Assembly: GCF_007565055.1 (NCBI RefSeq)
Contig: NC_044564.1
Span: 76,218,563 to 76,282,562 of the forward strand
Reading direction: 5' to 3'
Length of the DNA: 64,000 nucleotides
Origin: Rhinopithecus roxellana
Lineage: Eukaryota > Chordata > Mammalia > Primates > Cercopithecidae
Shown here: positions 47,211 to 60,299 of the stretch, in pieces
Layout: every line of letters starts with the position of its first letter
How positions within the stretch are numbered: the first letter of the stretch is position 1
Notes under the pieces: generated by a model
The model's input: only the letters and a program-made list of their open reading frames with translations
The model's database searches: none
What the model was told of the DNA's origin: nothing
Program-made: the position numbers and the translations under genes

Positions 47211-47555
47211 ATAATCTGAGAAAGTCAGGCCGGGCGCGGTGGCTCAAGCCTGTAATCCCAGCACTTTGGGAGGCCGAGACGGGCGGATCACGAGGTCAGG
47301 AGATCGAGACCATCCTGGCTAACACGGTGAAACCCCGTCTCTACTAAAAACTACAAAAAACTAGCCGGGCGACGTGGCGGTGCCTGTAGTCCCAGCTACC
47401 CGGGAGGCTGAGACAGGAGAATGGCGTGAACCCGGGAGGCGGAGCTTGCAGTGAGCTGAGATCCGGCCACAGCACTCCAGCCTGGGTGACAGAGCGAGAC
47501 TCCGTCTCAAAAAAAAAAAAAAAAAAATAATAATAATAATAATCTGAGAAAGTCA
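47211..47555 (+). mobile_element. Young Alu (AluYR-like, Old World monkey type) with 17-bp TSD
   Basis: The full-length Alu body starts ggccgggcgcggt at 47228 and ends in an A-tail with a (TAA)n end at about 47538. Perfect repeats ataatctgagaaagtca flank it at 47211-47227 and 47539-47555. Three features set it apart from human AluY: ctcaagcc (47243-47250), ctagccgggcga (47361-47372) and gatccggccac (47460-47470). I know these from macaque and baboon AluYR elements. The pol III B box gatcgagac is intact at 47302-47310. Few other differences from consensus indicate a recent insertion. Confidence 0.95.
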
Positions 47556-48624
47556 CATATCTTTTCTGAGTATTAGTTATTTTGAACGTTTAATACAGAA
47601 CTTACTAAGATTATTATGAACATCACATTACAAAAGTGAAAAACGTAGACCTATGACATGATTTATGGAGTATCATATATACCCAACAACTGGTATTAGT
47701 AATCATTACAACAGCAATTAACAGTGAGGTATTTCTTTAATACCCAAGCCTTTAGGAAGAGAAAGGATACAAATTTTGATACCATTCATGAATCTATTTG
47801 ATGAAGATTCTTAAAAGAAAATAAATATATTTGCGTTATTATCTTTGTCAGTCAAACTTAAGATAGCAAGAAGGGAAAGGCAGCCGGAGAGACATGGAAA
47901 TGATCTGTATCATTGTCAGTGTACCTTGGTGGCTGGTACACACATCTTAAGTACAGTAGATTTTTGAGCAAGGTACATTTCATGGTCTGTCTAGAAATAC
48001 ACAAACACTATTAACAGTCCTATTTGTATTATCTGTGAAGTTTCCAGAGAACATAACTTATAGTTAGGAGTCTACAGTGTCAACCTATTTTTAATCCAAA
48101 GAAGAAAGATTGCATGTATATTTATTTTTTCAATGAAGTAAAAGTTAATAAGAGAGAAGATTCAGGATATCTTGTTTATACATACATTTACATGTTGAAT
48201 TATCTATTTACAGAAGGTGGAATTTACATTTTGACCAAAAAAAAGTTCATTAGGTTTAATTTCTGCTGATGTTGAAAATAATCCAAGGTACAAAAGCAAA
48301 AAAATGTGTGCACTCTTGAACCCTCTCCGAGGTTTCTTATGTTTGTTGACATGTAGGCACAGTGATGGTGTCAGGTGTTCATGGCTGTTGGAATTGGATG
48401 CACAGAGTTAAAGGCTGCAGGGGTCCTATTGGCAGCCCATGCTCTGGCAATTGGTGAACTTTAAAATGAGAAACTCAACCATCATATTTATGTTTTATAA
48501 ATTAAGAAATTTCACTGGGGTTCTAGTCAATTGTTTTTTAGCTGTCTCTTTTGTAAATAATTTTGCATAGGTATTAGTTCTAAGACATTAATTTAATACT
48601 ACAAATGAGAATAATGATAATGCT
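47556..48624. other. No gene or clear repeat recognised
   Basis: AT-rich. Nothing assigned. Confidence 0.5.
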
Positions 48625-48790
48625 GGTTAATGTTTATTAAACTTTTAATATGTGCCAGGTCTCTATGAAGTGCTTTACATGCATTACATTATTTAATCTT
48701 AAAGTTGACACTATTATTTAGGTACTATTATAATATACGCTATAAGTTGTCTGAGAGTTACGGATAATGAGTAAATTGATCAAGATGGAA
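48625..48790 (+). mobile_element. MIR SINE fragment
   Basis: 'atatgtgccaggtctctatg', 'tgctttacatgcattacatt' and 'gacactattatttaggtact' match the MIR 3' half. Confidence 0.7.
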
Positions 48791-48889
48791 TACAGATTTG
48801 CAGCAATGTTGTTTGTGAGCATTTTTTTTGGCATATTCACAAAAATGCCTAATTCTTACCTTAAGAACAGCGTATTAATAGAATAATAG

Positions 48890-49110
48890 TTAAGAGCATA
48901 GTTAAGAACCTACCTACCTGGAATGAAATCTTTAATTTCCTATGTGACCTTGACTAAGATTTTTACTTCTTTAGGCTTTATTTTCCTTATTTTAAATGGG
49001 GAAAATTCTAATAATTTCTATCATGTAGATTATTTGTAGTGTTTAGATAAATTAATTACATGTAAAAGATTTATGACAGTGGTTGACACATGATAAATTC
49101 CTTAAAAATG
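48890..49110 (+). mobile_element. MIR SINE
   Basis: The MIR order is clear: 'ctatgtgaccttgactaaga', 'ctttattttccttattttaa', 'atggggaaaattctaataat', then 'cacatgataaattcc'. Confidence 0.75.
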
Positions 49111-49689
49111 GCCCACTCTTATATCTAGGCATTTATCATAAAATTAAAAAGAAACATTATAAGGAAGAACTTTAAGGAGTTAGCAACTGGGTAAATCGAC
49201 TGGATCTTGAAAATGGAACCCACTTTACAAATTAAATCCATAGACAAAGTTCAGAATGAGCTTCGACTTAAGGGAACTTGCCTCAACCATCTGGTTCAAA
49301 CTCAGAATCCATTGCTTCCAGAAAGATACATGCTGGCCCATCTGAATTGGCATCTGTGTGCATACTGAAGTCCTGGAGGATAATTAACAGAGAAAACTCC
49401 AACAGCATTACTGACATAAGCCTGGGGAACTAAGCCATAAAATTCTCTATGTAAACAAGTGGCCTATATAACCACAGAGCTATAAATTTTGGTCTTGCCC
49501 CAGGGGTACCTGAAATGGCCAGATGCTCAAACAAAAATAAACATTTCTGAAGTACATAGCAAACAAAATTTTAAAAATCACACCTCTCTGCTGTAACTTT
49601 TACTCACTGTTAGGCCAATGAATTCATGCTACCTTGTTTCATGACAGCTGTGGATGACATCTCATGACCAAAGCATAGAAAGCATTTGT
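49111..49689. other. No gene or clear repeat recognised
   Basis: Non-repetitive by eye. Confidence 0.5.
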
Positions 49690-50250
49690 CTGATATACCA
49701 CAGATTTTTTAACATAAAGTTTTTATTGAAGTATAGTATATATAAAATGCATGAAGTCCCAGCATATACCTCAATTAATTTTCACAAGCAAGTGTATCTA
49801 TGTAACCAGGATCCAGATGAGGGAACAGAATGTTACAGTCATGGAGAAATTCTCTATGGCCCTTCTAGTCACTAATTTCTTTCAAAGATGACCACTATCT
49901 TGATTCCTAACACTGGATATTGATTTTTGTCTGTTTTTGAAAGAAAGGGAATCATACAATGTGTATTCTTTTGCATCTGCCTTCTTTCATTCAATGCTAT
50001 TTGTGAGACCCATCCACAATAGTTGATTTATTGTCATTGATGTCTAGAATACCATTATGTGAATACACCATAGTTCATTCATTCTACTGATGGATGTAGG
50101 GATTACTTCTACCTTTAGATATTATGAATCATGTTGAGAAAATTTTTGTATGTGTATTTGGTGAACATTTTTACTCATTTTTATAGGTTATATCCCTGGG
50201 AATGGAATTGCCAGATTTTAGTACAGGAGTAGAGACAGATTCAATAGAGA
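49690..50250 (-). mobile_element. Old L1M 3'-end fragment
   Basis: The antisense 3' end pattern is visible: 'tttattgaagtatagtatat', 'gaatcatacaatgtgtattc', 'ttcattctactgatggatgt' and 'ctgggaatggaattgccaga'. Confidence 0.72.
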
Positions 50251-50369
50251 CCAACAAATTATTTTTCAGAGTCCAGGTACCAGTTTTTAGTTCCTTCAGT
50301 AATGTATCAGAATCAGGTTAATATGTTTCTCATTAAATTAATATATTGAAGGGAAATGCATATATTAGG

Positions 50370-50940
50370 CATACACTTCAAAGAGTATGACTAGTGTATA
50401 CATTTGCATATCACGACTTCAATTAAGAATACCACCTTTCTATCACCTCGGAGCTATCTTGTGCCCCTTCCACTCGTTCTGCACCCCAGATAACCACTGT
50501 TGATTTCTATCATTCTAGGTCATTTCTGACTATTCTTGAATCTTTATAAGAAAGGAATGATATTCCTGTGTCTGGGTTCTTTTCTCAACCTAATGTTTTT
50601 GAGATTCATCTGCCTTGTTGCATTGGTCAGTAGACATTCTTTGCTTTTTCAGAGTAAAATTCTGTTGCATGAATTGTACTGCAATTTGTTTTTCCATTCT
50701 ATGTTGATGAACATTTGGGTTGTTTCAAGTATGAGATGATTATATTATAAGTAAAGTTTCCATGAAAATTACAATACATGTCTTTTTGAAGACATGCATT
50801 TTGGTTTCTCTTGTGTAAATATTGGGGAAAAAGTTGCTTGTTCATAAGGTAGGTATAGTTTAACTTCATAAGAAACTACCAAACAATTATTCAAAGTTGA
50901 CCAATTTTCCAACCTCATTAACAATATTAGAAAGTTCTTG
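50370..50940 (-). mobile_element. Second old L1M 3'-end fragment
   Basis: A second copy of the same pattern: 'aatgatattcctgtgtctgg', 'gaacatttgggttgtttcaa' and 'aaactaccaaacaattattc'. Same orientation as the fragment to its left, so these are either two insertions or a duplicated element. Confidence 0.7.
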
Positions 50941-50970
50941 GCTGGGTGCAGTGACTCACAGCTGTAATCT
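50940..50970 (+). mobile_element. Alu 5' head only (about 30 bp)
   Basis: ggctgggtgcagtgactcac followed by agctgtaatct matches the first ~30 bases of Alu. The rest of the element is absent. Confidence 0.6.
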
Positions 50971-51049
50971 TTGAGCTGGTGAAGAGTACTTTGCACATAT
51001 ATGCTTGTGTGTGTCTCATTTGGTGCTTATTGAGTGTTGTCATAAAAAA

Positions 51050-51270
51050 TGCTTAGGCCCTGGAGTCAACAGAAATGGATTTCAGAACCATTATCCCACC
51101 CCTTCGCCGTGTGTTGTTTATTCAGTTTAATAATTCTGAATCTCATTTTTATCTTTTATTAAATAAGAATTATAATGTATTCTATCATAAATTTATATGA
51201 GGATTAAATATGATAATAGACTTTAAGCTTTTGGCACAAAGTCGGTCTTCAATAAATGATAATTTATATC
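51050..51270 (+). mobile_element. MIR SINE
   Basis: 'aggccctggagtcaacagaa', 'aataattctgaatctcattt', 'gaggattaaatatgataata' and 'cggtcttcaataaatgataa' give the MIR order. Confidence 0.68.
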
Positions 51271-51534
51271 CATAGACTTTTCTCTCCTTTATTGAAAATT
51301 AAATAATATATCTTTACGAAACATGAAATTTGTTTCTATAAATCACTTTCTTTAATATATATAACTTTATATTGTAATATGCATCTATCTATATTTAAAA
51401 TATATCTTAATTCTAAAAGTTTATACCACTTCTAAGAGTGCGTGTATTTATTCCTCCTTTGGAGTCATTTAAATAGAATTTGACTTATTAATCAACCATG
51501 CAATAATAGCTTCAAAGTGGCTAACCTTGTGTGA

Positions 51535-51715
51535 TGGTCAGTATAACCTGGGCTTTGAAATCAAAGAATGTAGAGATAATCATGGCTCTACCATTTACTT
51601 GCTAGATTGACAGGTTATGTGACCTCTTTGGATTTTGATGTCCTTATCTACAAAATAAGGATAACAATACCTATCTCAGTGCCCATTACACAATACAATC
51701 ATGCATTAAATATTA
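51535..51715 (+). mobile_element. MIR SINE
   Basis: 'ggctctaccatttacttgct', 'ggttatgtgacctctttgga' and 'caaaataaggataacaatac' give the MIR order. Confidence 0.75.
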
Positions 51716-54700
51716 ATTTTTTTATTGAAACTCTCTACTTTGACTTTTCAAATAATGACCCAAAGTACTTTACGTAATGGAAGGAAGTCTCTTCTAAGCC
51801 AGAGAGAAAATATTTTACTAGAGCTTCAGCTGGGAGGCACATTAAAAGGAGTGTAATTTTTTAGAAATTAACAAGCTCATCTTTTTTAGAGTGTTTTTTT
51901 CTTCATTGTGCTAAGAAATGTACAAATGAGATTCAGGATCATGAAGCGTTTCTCAGTGATTTAGAGTCTGGAAAACTTGGAAAAACTTAGACACAAAGTT
52001 GTTTTCTTAGAGTATTGAGAATTAAGTCTGTTTTGTATTTTTCTGCTTTACTAACAAGTTCATGTTTGTGTGTCACGTATTTGTCTGTAAATGAAACAAT
52101 AAAAGACATCGTTCAAGTACCTGATTGCAACATCGTTGTCACACCTGCGATGTGGTGAGTCCTCTGCCAAGTGAACATGTCCTTGACCTGAAGATTTCAT
52201 TTCAGGAATAGATACCACATTGATTCAATATTTTTAATTGCTGGCAATAGCACAAGTGACTAATCTTTCTTCGATCTTTTAAAATGTCAATTTTAATTTA
52301 CAAATTTAATACATGCAAAAGTATAGAAATAATCAAAATCTCATTTTGAATGCAAGCTAAAAAACATGCTTATTTCATTTGTTTCAGAGATCTGTGGCTT
52401 AGAAAATTAGTAACACCGATTTTAGTAAGCTCATTAGTTAAGTTCAAGTTAAGAAAGCATTTTAGGTGGACAAAAGCTGGAATGAAATTTGTTAACAAAT
52501 AGAAGTTACTTAGAAAGTTTGATTTAATTGATTACACAGCATGAGTATATGAATTCAGAAGCAGTGGGAAAGAGTATATTAAGGAAAGGACACAGATAAA
52601 ATGAGCATATTTGGATCTGGAAGCTGTCTGGTTGTTGATGTACATTTAGTTCCTCTTCTCTGGTGATTCAATGAACACTAGTTTTAATAGCGTTTTAAGT
52701 CAGGGCTGTCAAATTTCAACTTCAATTTTGAAAAATTTTATCTGATTTAATTTGAGTGGCAAACACCAAAGCTGACTTTTTCATGTGCAAAGAGTGGAAA
52801 ACTACCCAGTTACTAATGAACTGTGTGTAACACTTGCTAACTACCACTTGAATATCTGTCATTATTTAATGCTTATCTCTGGGAATTCCTGATTTTGGAA
52901 GCCAGTGGATAAAACAGCAGTTGTGCATACTGCCAGCAGAAATAATCACCATTGAATGAACTGGCTAGGAACCAGCTTTACTATTTTCTCTAGTGCTTAT
53001 AAGCCTTTATATTTATCATTTAATAAAGGCATAATTCCAAATATAAATGTCTCAAAAGTGTCTAATAAGACCAAATATACACGTTTGATTTCAGTATTTG
53101 GCAGAATACTGTTCTATGAGAAATTTTCCATTATCAGGAGAGGCAGCACTTAAAAAATATTTCCGTTACTCTTTCCACTCCTACTCACAAAAATTGTTTT
53201 ATCTGATTGGTGAAGTGAGGATCTGGCACCTGTTGTTCCACCTTTTGTTTTTGAGCATGAGGCAGCTAGCTGGGTAAGTGTGTTACAGACCAAATCTTAT
53301 CATCAATTGGGTCTATAGGACTAGAGAAGGGGCAGGGAGCCTACCTTTAGGCTGAAATTACAGGTTTAGGGAACTTGCAATAAAACTGCTATTTTGATCG
53401 CCTTGATCTCAACTCCTGTATCTTCCCCTGAATTGGGTCTGAACTAGGAGAAAGTTAAGTGATTTATTGGTTCCCTTATCCCTCAGCCTAAGTGTCATAA
53501 AGATATGATTCCAATGGACATATTAAGAGATTATCAGGGAACTCTATACTGGCTATGAAAGCTGAGCTGCTACCATGAATGGAGTCAGTCATTTGCACAC
53601 TGCAGGAATTTGGGGACACAGCAATCAGCATTGCTGGCTGTACTTGATGTAGGATCAGTGGGGAGAGCTCAATAAATCTCTCGCTCTCACAGGAGAGTGG
53701 GAGCTATTGATCGCCAGTGGCTCCATTAGCTCTGTATGACTTCACTGAAATTAAAATCTTTAGGGCTTGATCCTCCCCTCAGATAGCTATATGTATACAG
53801 GCCTAATCTAACCTTGTACAAAGTGGTGAGATTGTTTTTTTTCTTCTTTCCCCTCCCTTACCCACCATCTAGGTATTTGAGATGAGCAAGCACTATCCTG
53901 CAGAATTTTAATAGGCCCGTGTTTAAAGTAGTGTCTCTGACCTTTTTGAAATTAAGGAGCAGGGAAAGCATTGCCGGTAAGACTTAGCAGATCATTTCTG
54001 TCTGCTGGCCAATCTCCATTTGTGTGTCTATTTTTTTCTAAAGGAAAAACAGCCTTTCACAAAACCAGCTCCAAAGCTCATCAAGATGCAATTGAAATGT
54101 TGAAATCAGGTAAATCAGCTCTTATTAAATATGACAGACTGAGGCAAGAAGATACAGGTTTTTTGTTTGTTTGTTTGTTTTTCTCACAGTAGAGGTTTTT
54201 GTCACCCAGACGCACAAAAGATGGCCTTGTTACAATAAGAGGATGTCCTAAAGTGTTTATTTTGCTTTTCTTTTAATTTTTGAATCCATCAATAGTTACA
54301 AACTAAAACTTTTTCTTTGATGTTATCAGAGGTATAGTACTGTATATGGCTATTGAAAATTCAAGAGCCTTTCACTTGATGAAAAAACAAAGAGCAATGT
54401 GTCTTTTTCCAAAGTAGCAGTATTTTCCTGTTACCTGAAATCCAGAGATAGATATTGACACAGCCATTTCTCATGGGGATTAATACTTATCCATCTAATG
54501 GGCCCACTTAAAAGCATGTATATGGAGTCTGAGACTTGGAATAAGGCTTTTTGCCAAAAGGACACCAGTATCATTGGGATTGTTTGATGGAAAATCACAA
54601 AGTCTTATATTTGTGGGAAACCACTTAGAAAGATAATAAAAAATATCATGGCAACTGTTAGTAGAATTTTAAAAATACAAACCACAAACACGTATTGTAA

Positions 54701-55699
54701 AATATATTGACTTATATATTATCTAGACTTACTCAAGGAACTATTTCCTTTTAGACAGATTATTTGGGAGACTGGAGACTATGTGTTGCCAGATTAAAAT
54801 TTATGCTAGCTTACAGATAAACTAAAGGTAATCTAATTCAAACTTTTTATTGCCTTAATTCAGTTAGATAGCCTAGGTGACCCTGAATTTCATTTTAACC
54901 TTATGATTCCAGAAAATCACTTTTCTAAACAAAATAAACTGCTAAATATTAGGGCTTGTCAAAATATATGTTATCAATTCAAAACCATCATATGTGGTGG
55001 CCTCAACTGTAGAATTCAAATATATCTCTTAGTCAATGACACCATTAATGGTTATTTAATGGGAAGCCTAAACTAAGTCCAAAAATAGCTTGAATAGAAA
55101 TTGAAAAATTTTATTCATTTACATATTCATAGTCTGCCTTTAAAAATCACAAGGGTTTTAAACATGAATTAGAAATAAAATTCCTATGTTAAGTTATTCT
55201 AGAGTCTTATGGGAGAGGTAAGAGCAAAAGGACTCCTTATCCTCTACCCCCAAGGAACAGATAACACACACACATACATACACACAAATGGAAGTATATT
55301 CATGGGAACCTGAAGGAAGCAATTTGAGATGACTGATATTTACAACTTAGTGGAGCAAGGACTGAAAGAAGAATGTGCCTTGCAAGGGGCACATGAGTGA
55401 TGAATTTTGCAGGGGATGTACAAACACTCAGCTTTTAGAAACAGGTCTGATCTTAACTGGCAGGTAGCTGTGTGGCAGATTTGAAAACCCTCTACTCCAC
55501 TTCGCCTCAGGATACAAAGAGGTATCTTGAAAAAGAGGAAAGGGTAAGTCAAGAGTTAATGATTTAAATCTTTGAGACAAAGCATTTGAAAAAGTGAACA
55601 CAAGTTCCTCTTCACGTGTTTAAGAAGTGAGCTGTATGTTTACAATGTAGTAGATGGAGTGCCTGTTGTTTTACAGTACAGTCCTAAGCTCGGTTTCTT
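51716..55699. other. Long stretch with little recognisable repeat
   Basis: Apart from a short (TTTG)n at about 54160-54181 and the repeat motif at 55213-55239, I recognise no transposon or gene. The 60-75 codon open frames have no domains. It is the longest segment here that looks like single-copy DNA. Confidence 0.5.
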
Positions 55700-55870
55700 G
55701 CTTAGCACTGAATGGTTGCTTCATGATGCGTAAGTCACTTAACCTTTCTGTGGTGTGTTCTTCTCATCTGCAAGTAGAGATGATAATGCTCACTGGGGAT
55801 GTGTTGCTAAGATTAGGCAATATGTAATTGTGATGAGCATTATATATGCTAACTAATGATTATAATGCTG
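55700..55870 (+). mobile_element. MIR SINE fragment
   Basis: 'gcgtaagtcacttaaccttt' and 'ttctcatctgcaagtagaga' fit the MIR core. Confidence 0.65.
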
Positions 55871-56799
55871 TCTATTAGAGTGAATATTTGGATAAGAGGG
55901 CCTAAACAGTTTTGTGATTGCATTTCCTGCAGAGAGAGACCTTGGCAAACGATCACCTGGTCCATATGACTCACGTTTTTTAACAAAATAAGATTATGTC
56001 CTCACAAATCCTTCCCCTTTTCCCCCACAGACCACCTATTAAAATTTTTTTGGAATTAATTCCTCCTCCTAGACAGGAGGAGGAAATGAACAGCGTGTCC
56101 TGGGAGAGTCGTTTCTGCCAGGTCCTCTAATTCTTTAAGTTATAATTTTATTTCAAGAATTCCAAGTTTGGGCATTGAGCCTCATTGCAATTTTCAGTGG
56201 AGATACTCAAGCTTATACAGCCAGATCATGTCTGAAGGTTACCAATTTATTAAACCTGTAATGTCAAGATCTCCTTTCTTTCCGATTTCTAGAGAATGTT
56301 ACTTCCTTAGTAACCTTATTTTTTCTATCTTTCTGTCTCCTAGACCCACCTCACTTGCTCAGATTCTTAACAGGGTTAAAAATGGTACAGCCAGAAGGAA
56401 ATATCTCTAATCGCCACCTCTGTAATACAGAGACAAGCATTTTGTTAAGGGCCAAGAGACTGTTACCACCTCTCACTTTCTTGAGATGTTCCTAATGGCA
56501 TGTTGCTATGTTCTGATGTGAGTATAATGGCATAAGGTCACAGCAAGAAAAATGCACCTTCCCCCCAAAAGCATAGATCTCACTAGAAAATAAGAGAAAA
56601 AAGCTCTTTAGTTTGGTTTTTAATAAAATCGTACTTTCCAGAAAGATGGAGGTGAGAGCAGAGGCATGACCACTTAATTTCAAATGTGAATTTTTTTTTA
56701 TTTCTTAAAGGAGACACTATGGTAATTGCATCTCCTGCTGACCTAGTAATTTATTCATTTCAAAATCTACTCCTGTGAATTATGTATGTTTGAGGATTA
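55871..56799. other. No gene or clear repeat recognised
   Basis: The 80-codon frame at 56168-56410 has no recognisable domain. Confidence 0.45.
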
Positions 56800-56895
56800 C
56801 CACACAATCCAATGAAGTAATTAAATAGGTACTTTTCTTCCCATTTTACAGATGAGTAAAATAGGACCCCAGAAAGAAACAATTGAATATTCAAA
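56800..56895 (+). mobile_element. MIR SINE 3' fragment
   Basis: 'aaataggtacttttcttccc' and 'cattttacagatgagtaaaa' match the conserved MIR 3' segment. Confidence 0.65.
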
Positions 56896-58599
56896 GCTTT
56901 CAGGGGATTTTTTGGTAACCAAAAAAGTGCTATAGTATAAGCCTTCTAAAATAGACACATTTTTATTATGTATACAAGTTTTGAACAGATTTATTTCTGA
57001 ATCTAAGTCTAAAGAAAAATGGAGTTTCTGAGAGTCTTTTAAACTTTAATTTTAAGTATAATAAATTCCAGAATAATTGTTACAATTTATTCTGAACAGT
57101 TTAGGTAGAATGATATAATTTCAGGGGCATCAGAAAAATGTCTTCTACTCCTCCTTAATTATCATGCCATATGTTCATGAAGGAATTTTCTCTTCTTTCA
57201 TTCCAAATTGGAGAAGAGGCTTAAAAACAAAGACCTCTGATGGAGATGACACAATGCCTGAGATTTCTGGGAAGGCCTGACTCAGATCTTTTCCTGTAAG
57301 CATGTTAATTGAAAGGGAGACAGGATGTGTGCAAAGCAGTAGTTCTGCCCTCTAAAGGGGGGCAAAGAGTGAAGAATAGTGACTCAGATAATATAGAAAA
57401 TGGACTTTACTTAGATTGCAGTTTAGCTCAGGGGTATCCTATGGGCAACTTGTCTGTATTGATTGGAGCCCATGCTGTGTCAATGGAATGCCCTTCCTTG
57501 GATATACCAATTGCTGCATATGCTGGAACATTTGGCAACTCTTGGGGGCCCCCACACTATTATACAGCCAGTGACAACATAGGCAGCACAGACGGGCAAA
57601 ACATGAAATCAAAGAGAGCAAACCTTTCCCCTTTATCTGGAATCTACACATTGATTTACTTATGCAAGATTTTCAGGTGACCATCAAAATGGCTTATCTA
57701 TTATTTCCCTGACTGGCCTAGTGTATTCTCTAAGGCTAAGCTTAGGTGGCATTGGTATTCACGAGCTGTTCACAGTGTATCAGAATGCTTCCGCTTGTAT
57801 ACTAATTCTTAATTGTGGTATGCAGTCTGTGACAACCATCTGCTGAGGCAGTCACATTTCTCTTGCATTCAAACACAGTGAAATTAAAATATTGATAAGA
57901 ATAATTTCACAAGGTGGTAAAGTTAATGGAGGAATTGGAGTTGGTATGCTTTTTGAATTTAAGTTGAACATTTAGATTTTTCTGTAAGCACTGGCATGAG
58001 GTTTTATGCTACTGAGCATGGGTCATTTGTAAACTAATTCTTCTATCTATAATGAAGAATCTCTTATCATGGCCATAGAGTATGCAGGACATAGCTCTGT
58101 AAGTTTAGGAGATTTTTCTCATTTTTTTGGTATGTGTTTCCTAGGCTTTTTTGAGAGAGAGCATATGTACATTCAGAATAGTTGTATTTATGAGAAGAAT
58201 GTTACTAATTTTTTCAACAAATATTTATTGAGATCCTAACAAGAATTTCTGCTGAGAAACTCTTCAGAACATTTTGTTAAGATATGTTAAAATCACATCA
58301 TTGCAATTTTACTGTAATGGTAAAGGCCCCTAGTGGGCCAATTCAAAGACTCATTCTTGGTAGGAACATTTTCAAAGAAAGTAGAATGGCTACATAGTAA
58401 TATTTACACTAAATACGAAAACCAGCGTACGTTTGGTCAAAGATTAGGCTTTTGTCTGAGAGCTGATTGGCTGGGTTGTGTAATTAGTCTCCCAGAAAGC
58501 TAACTCTGTTAAATAATTTTTAACTCTATTGAAGTTTATTACAAAATTGCTGAAGCATGTTATCAGGAATGCCTACTTCTTCCTTGAGAGAGGTTTGAG
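56896..58599. other. No gene recognised
   Basis: The longest open frame outside repeats is at 57309-57680. Its first ATG is at 57441, giving only 79 codons. It has no recognisable domain or homologue. Confidence 0.45.
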
Positions 58600-59070
58600 A
58601 CCATTTTTCTTTTGTTCAAGTGACAGACACTATGCCAAGTGCTAGGGCTGCATAGATGAGTGGTAAGATCTGAATCCCTGGAAGCACTTAGAAAATAGTC
58701 TGAATTAACAGAAAAGCAAGTATGTCAGAGCAGTAAAGGACAGCCTGTGTTGGCATCAGAAGTGATTCCAAAGGAGAGAGTAAGAAATTGAATAGTGGGT
58801 TCTGGGTAGTAGGTCAGCTACATGCAAGAACTCTTCTTGGAGTCAAATTCTGACAGATAAGTAAGTTCTTGTCAGGGAGATAGAAGGAAAGTTTGTGGGG
58901 TAGAACGTGAAACCAAGACCTTATCTTTCAGAGGGGCTAAAAACCCATAAGTTAAGTCTTCTGCATTGCAAAATGTTTGGCGATCTGGACCTTGTAAGCA
59001 GTTTTCATGGAGCTTATGGTCTAGTAGGGGAGAATATTAGACGATTAAAAACTCATGCATATATGTTTTA
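58600..59070 (+). mobile_element. Ancient interspersed repeat pieces, family uncertain
   Basis: 'agacactatgccaagtgcta' and 'catggagcttatggtctagt' belong to the same old repeat pattern as 13152-13315. Confidence 0.4.
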
Positions 59071-59424
59071 AAGAATGAGAGGATACTATGAAGCCGTCGT
59101 TGGTAATATTTAAACCGAAAGCTTAATAATGAGCATCCAGATTTAAGAAAGTAATTAGGAAAGAACATTTCATTAGAAAGAACACTTAGTGTCATGAGTG
59201 ACAGCCAGCAATTAGGAAAGATCTAGTTGTGTCAAAGGAATTAAAAGATTTCATCATTTTTGGAATAGGGTGAGTGAAAGGCTCAATTAACCCAAGAATG
59301 TTTAGTCGAAATTATTTAGCAGCCAATCAATGCATAATTCACATGTAATCCATTTACATTTTTAGCAAAGTGATAAATTTAGATAATTATCTAGATTAGG
59401 GTAATAGGTTACATTCTAGCCTAT
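59071..59424. other. No gene or clear repeat recognised
   Basis: Nothing assigned. Confidence 0.4.
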
Positions 59425-59600
59425 TGTCTGGTTTTGTAAATAAACTTTTATTAGAATACAGCCATACTTATTCATTTATGGATTACTGATAGTTGCTTTT
59501 GTTTTAGAACAGTAGAGTTGAGTAGTAATGAAAGAGACTCCATGGATCCGAAGCCTAAAATATTTACCAGCTGCCTTTTCACAGTAAAAGTCAAGTCCTG
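59425..59600 (+). mobile_element. Probable nonautonomous DNA transposon relic
   Basis: 'ttttgtaaataaacttttat', 'gaatacagccatacttattc', 'gtagagttgagtagtaatga' and 'cctaaaatatttaccagctg' follow a common mammalian MER element pattern. Terminal inverted repeats are not preserved and the exact family is uncertain. Confidence 0.5.
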
Positions 59601-60299
59601 ATCAACGTCCTTGTAATTTAATATGAAGTATACTCACACACATAGTCACAATGCACACACACAGAATGTTGCTTCAATAATAATTTTCATGAATTGAGAC
59701 TTGAATATGTAAATTTTAATTGGTGGTGAGGGGATCCTCTGTTATTACTAAAATTCTCTTTTTGGAAACAGTTCTTTAGGCTACAACCACCCAGTGAAGC
59801 CAGGGTTGTCAGTTTTTCCAAGGTAATGGGTAAGAAAAACAGAAAATTCTGGACTATGAGGGAAGAGTTTAGAATTGCTAATTTTGTTAGATTGCCTTAG
59901 GGTATATTAATTCTATAATCATTTTTACCAATAAATCCTCCTCATCTTTAATTTCAGGAACAAAAATATATTGTAATGTGTAGAGCTTTTGTCTTAGCGA
60001 GCTACATGGTACATTACTATATGTAATTGACAAATTTCAGAATTAGAAATATAGAATTGCAGATATCAGTGCATATTTCATCATTAATAATGCGATGCAG
60101 CTCAAGGGTAAGTAAAATTTTAAGAAGTTTGTATTTAAAATATCTTCTAAATGTTGAATCTTGACTTTAAGTGGAAATGCATAAAACTCATATATTTGAG
60201 AAGTAACATACAATTAATCTATTTTTATATGCTGCATCATGATTTGCAATTTCAAAGTACAGAAGAAATAGAAAATACATGGGCAACTCAAACCAAATA
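59601..60299. other. No gene or clear repeat recognised
   Basis: AT-rich. Nothing assigned. Confidence 0.4.

Noticed and set aside
57309..57680. 123-codon open frame outside repeats
   Set aside because: It begins with TTG, not ATG. The first ATG (57441) leaves 79 codons, and there is no recognisable domain, splice context or start context.
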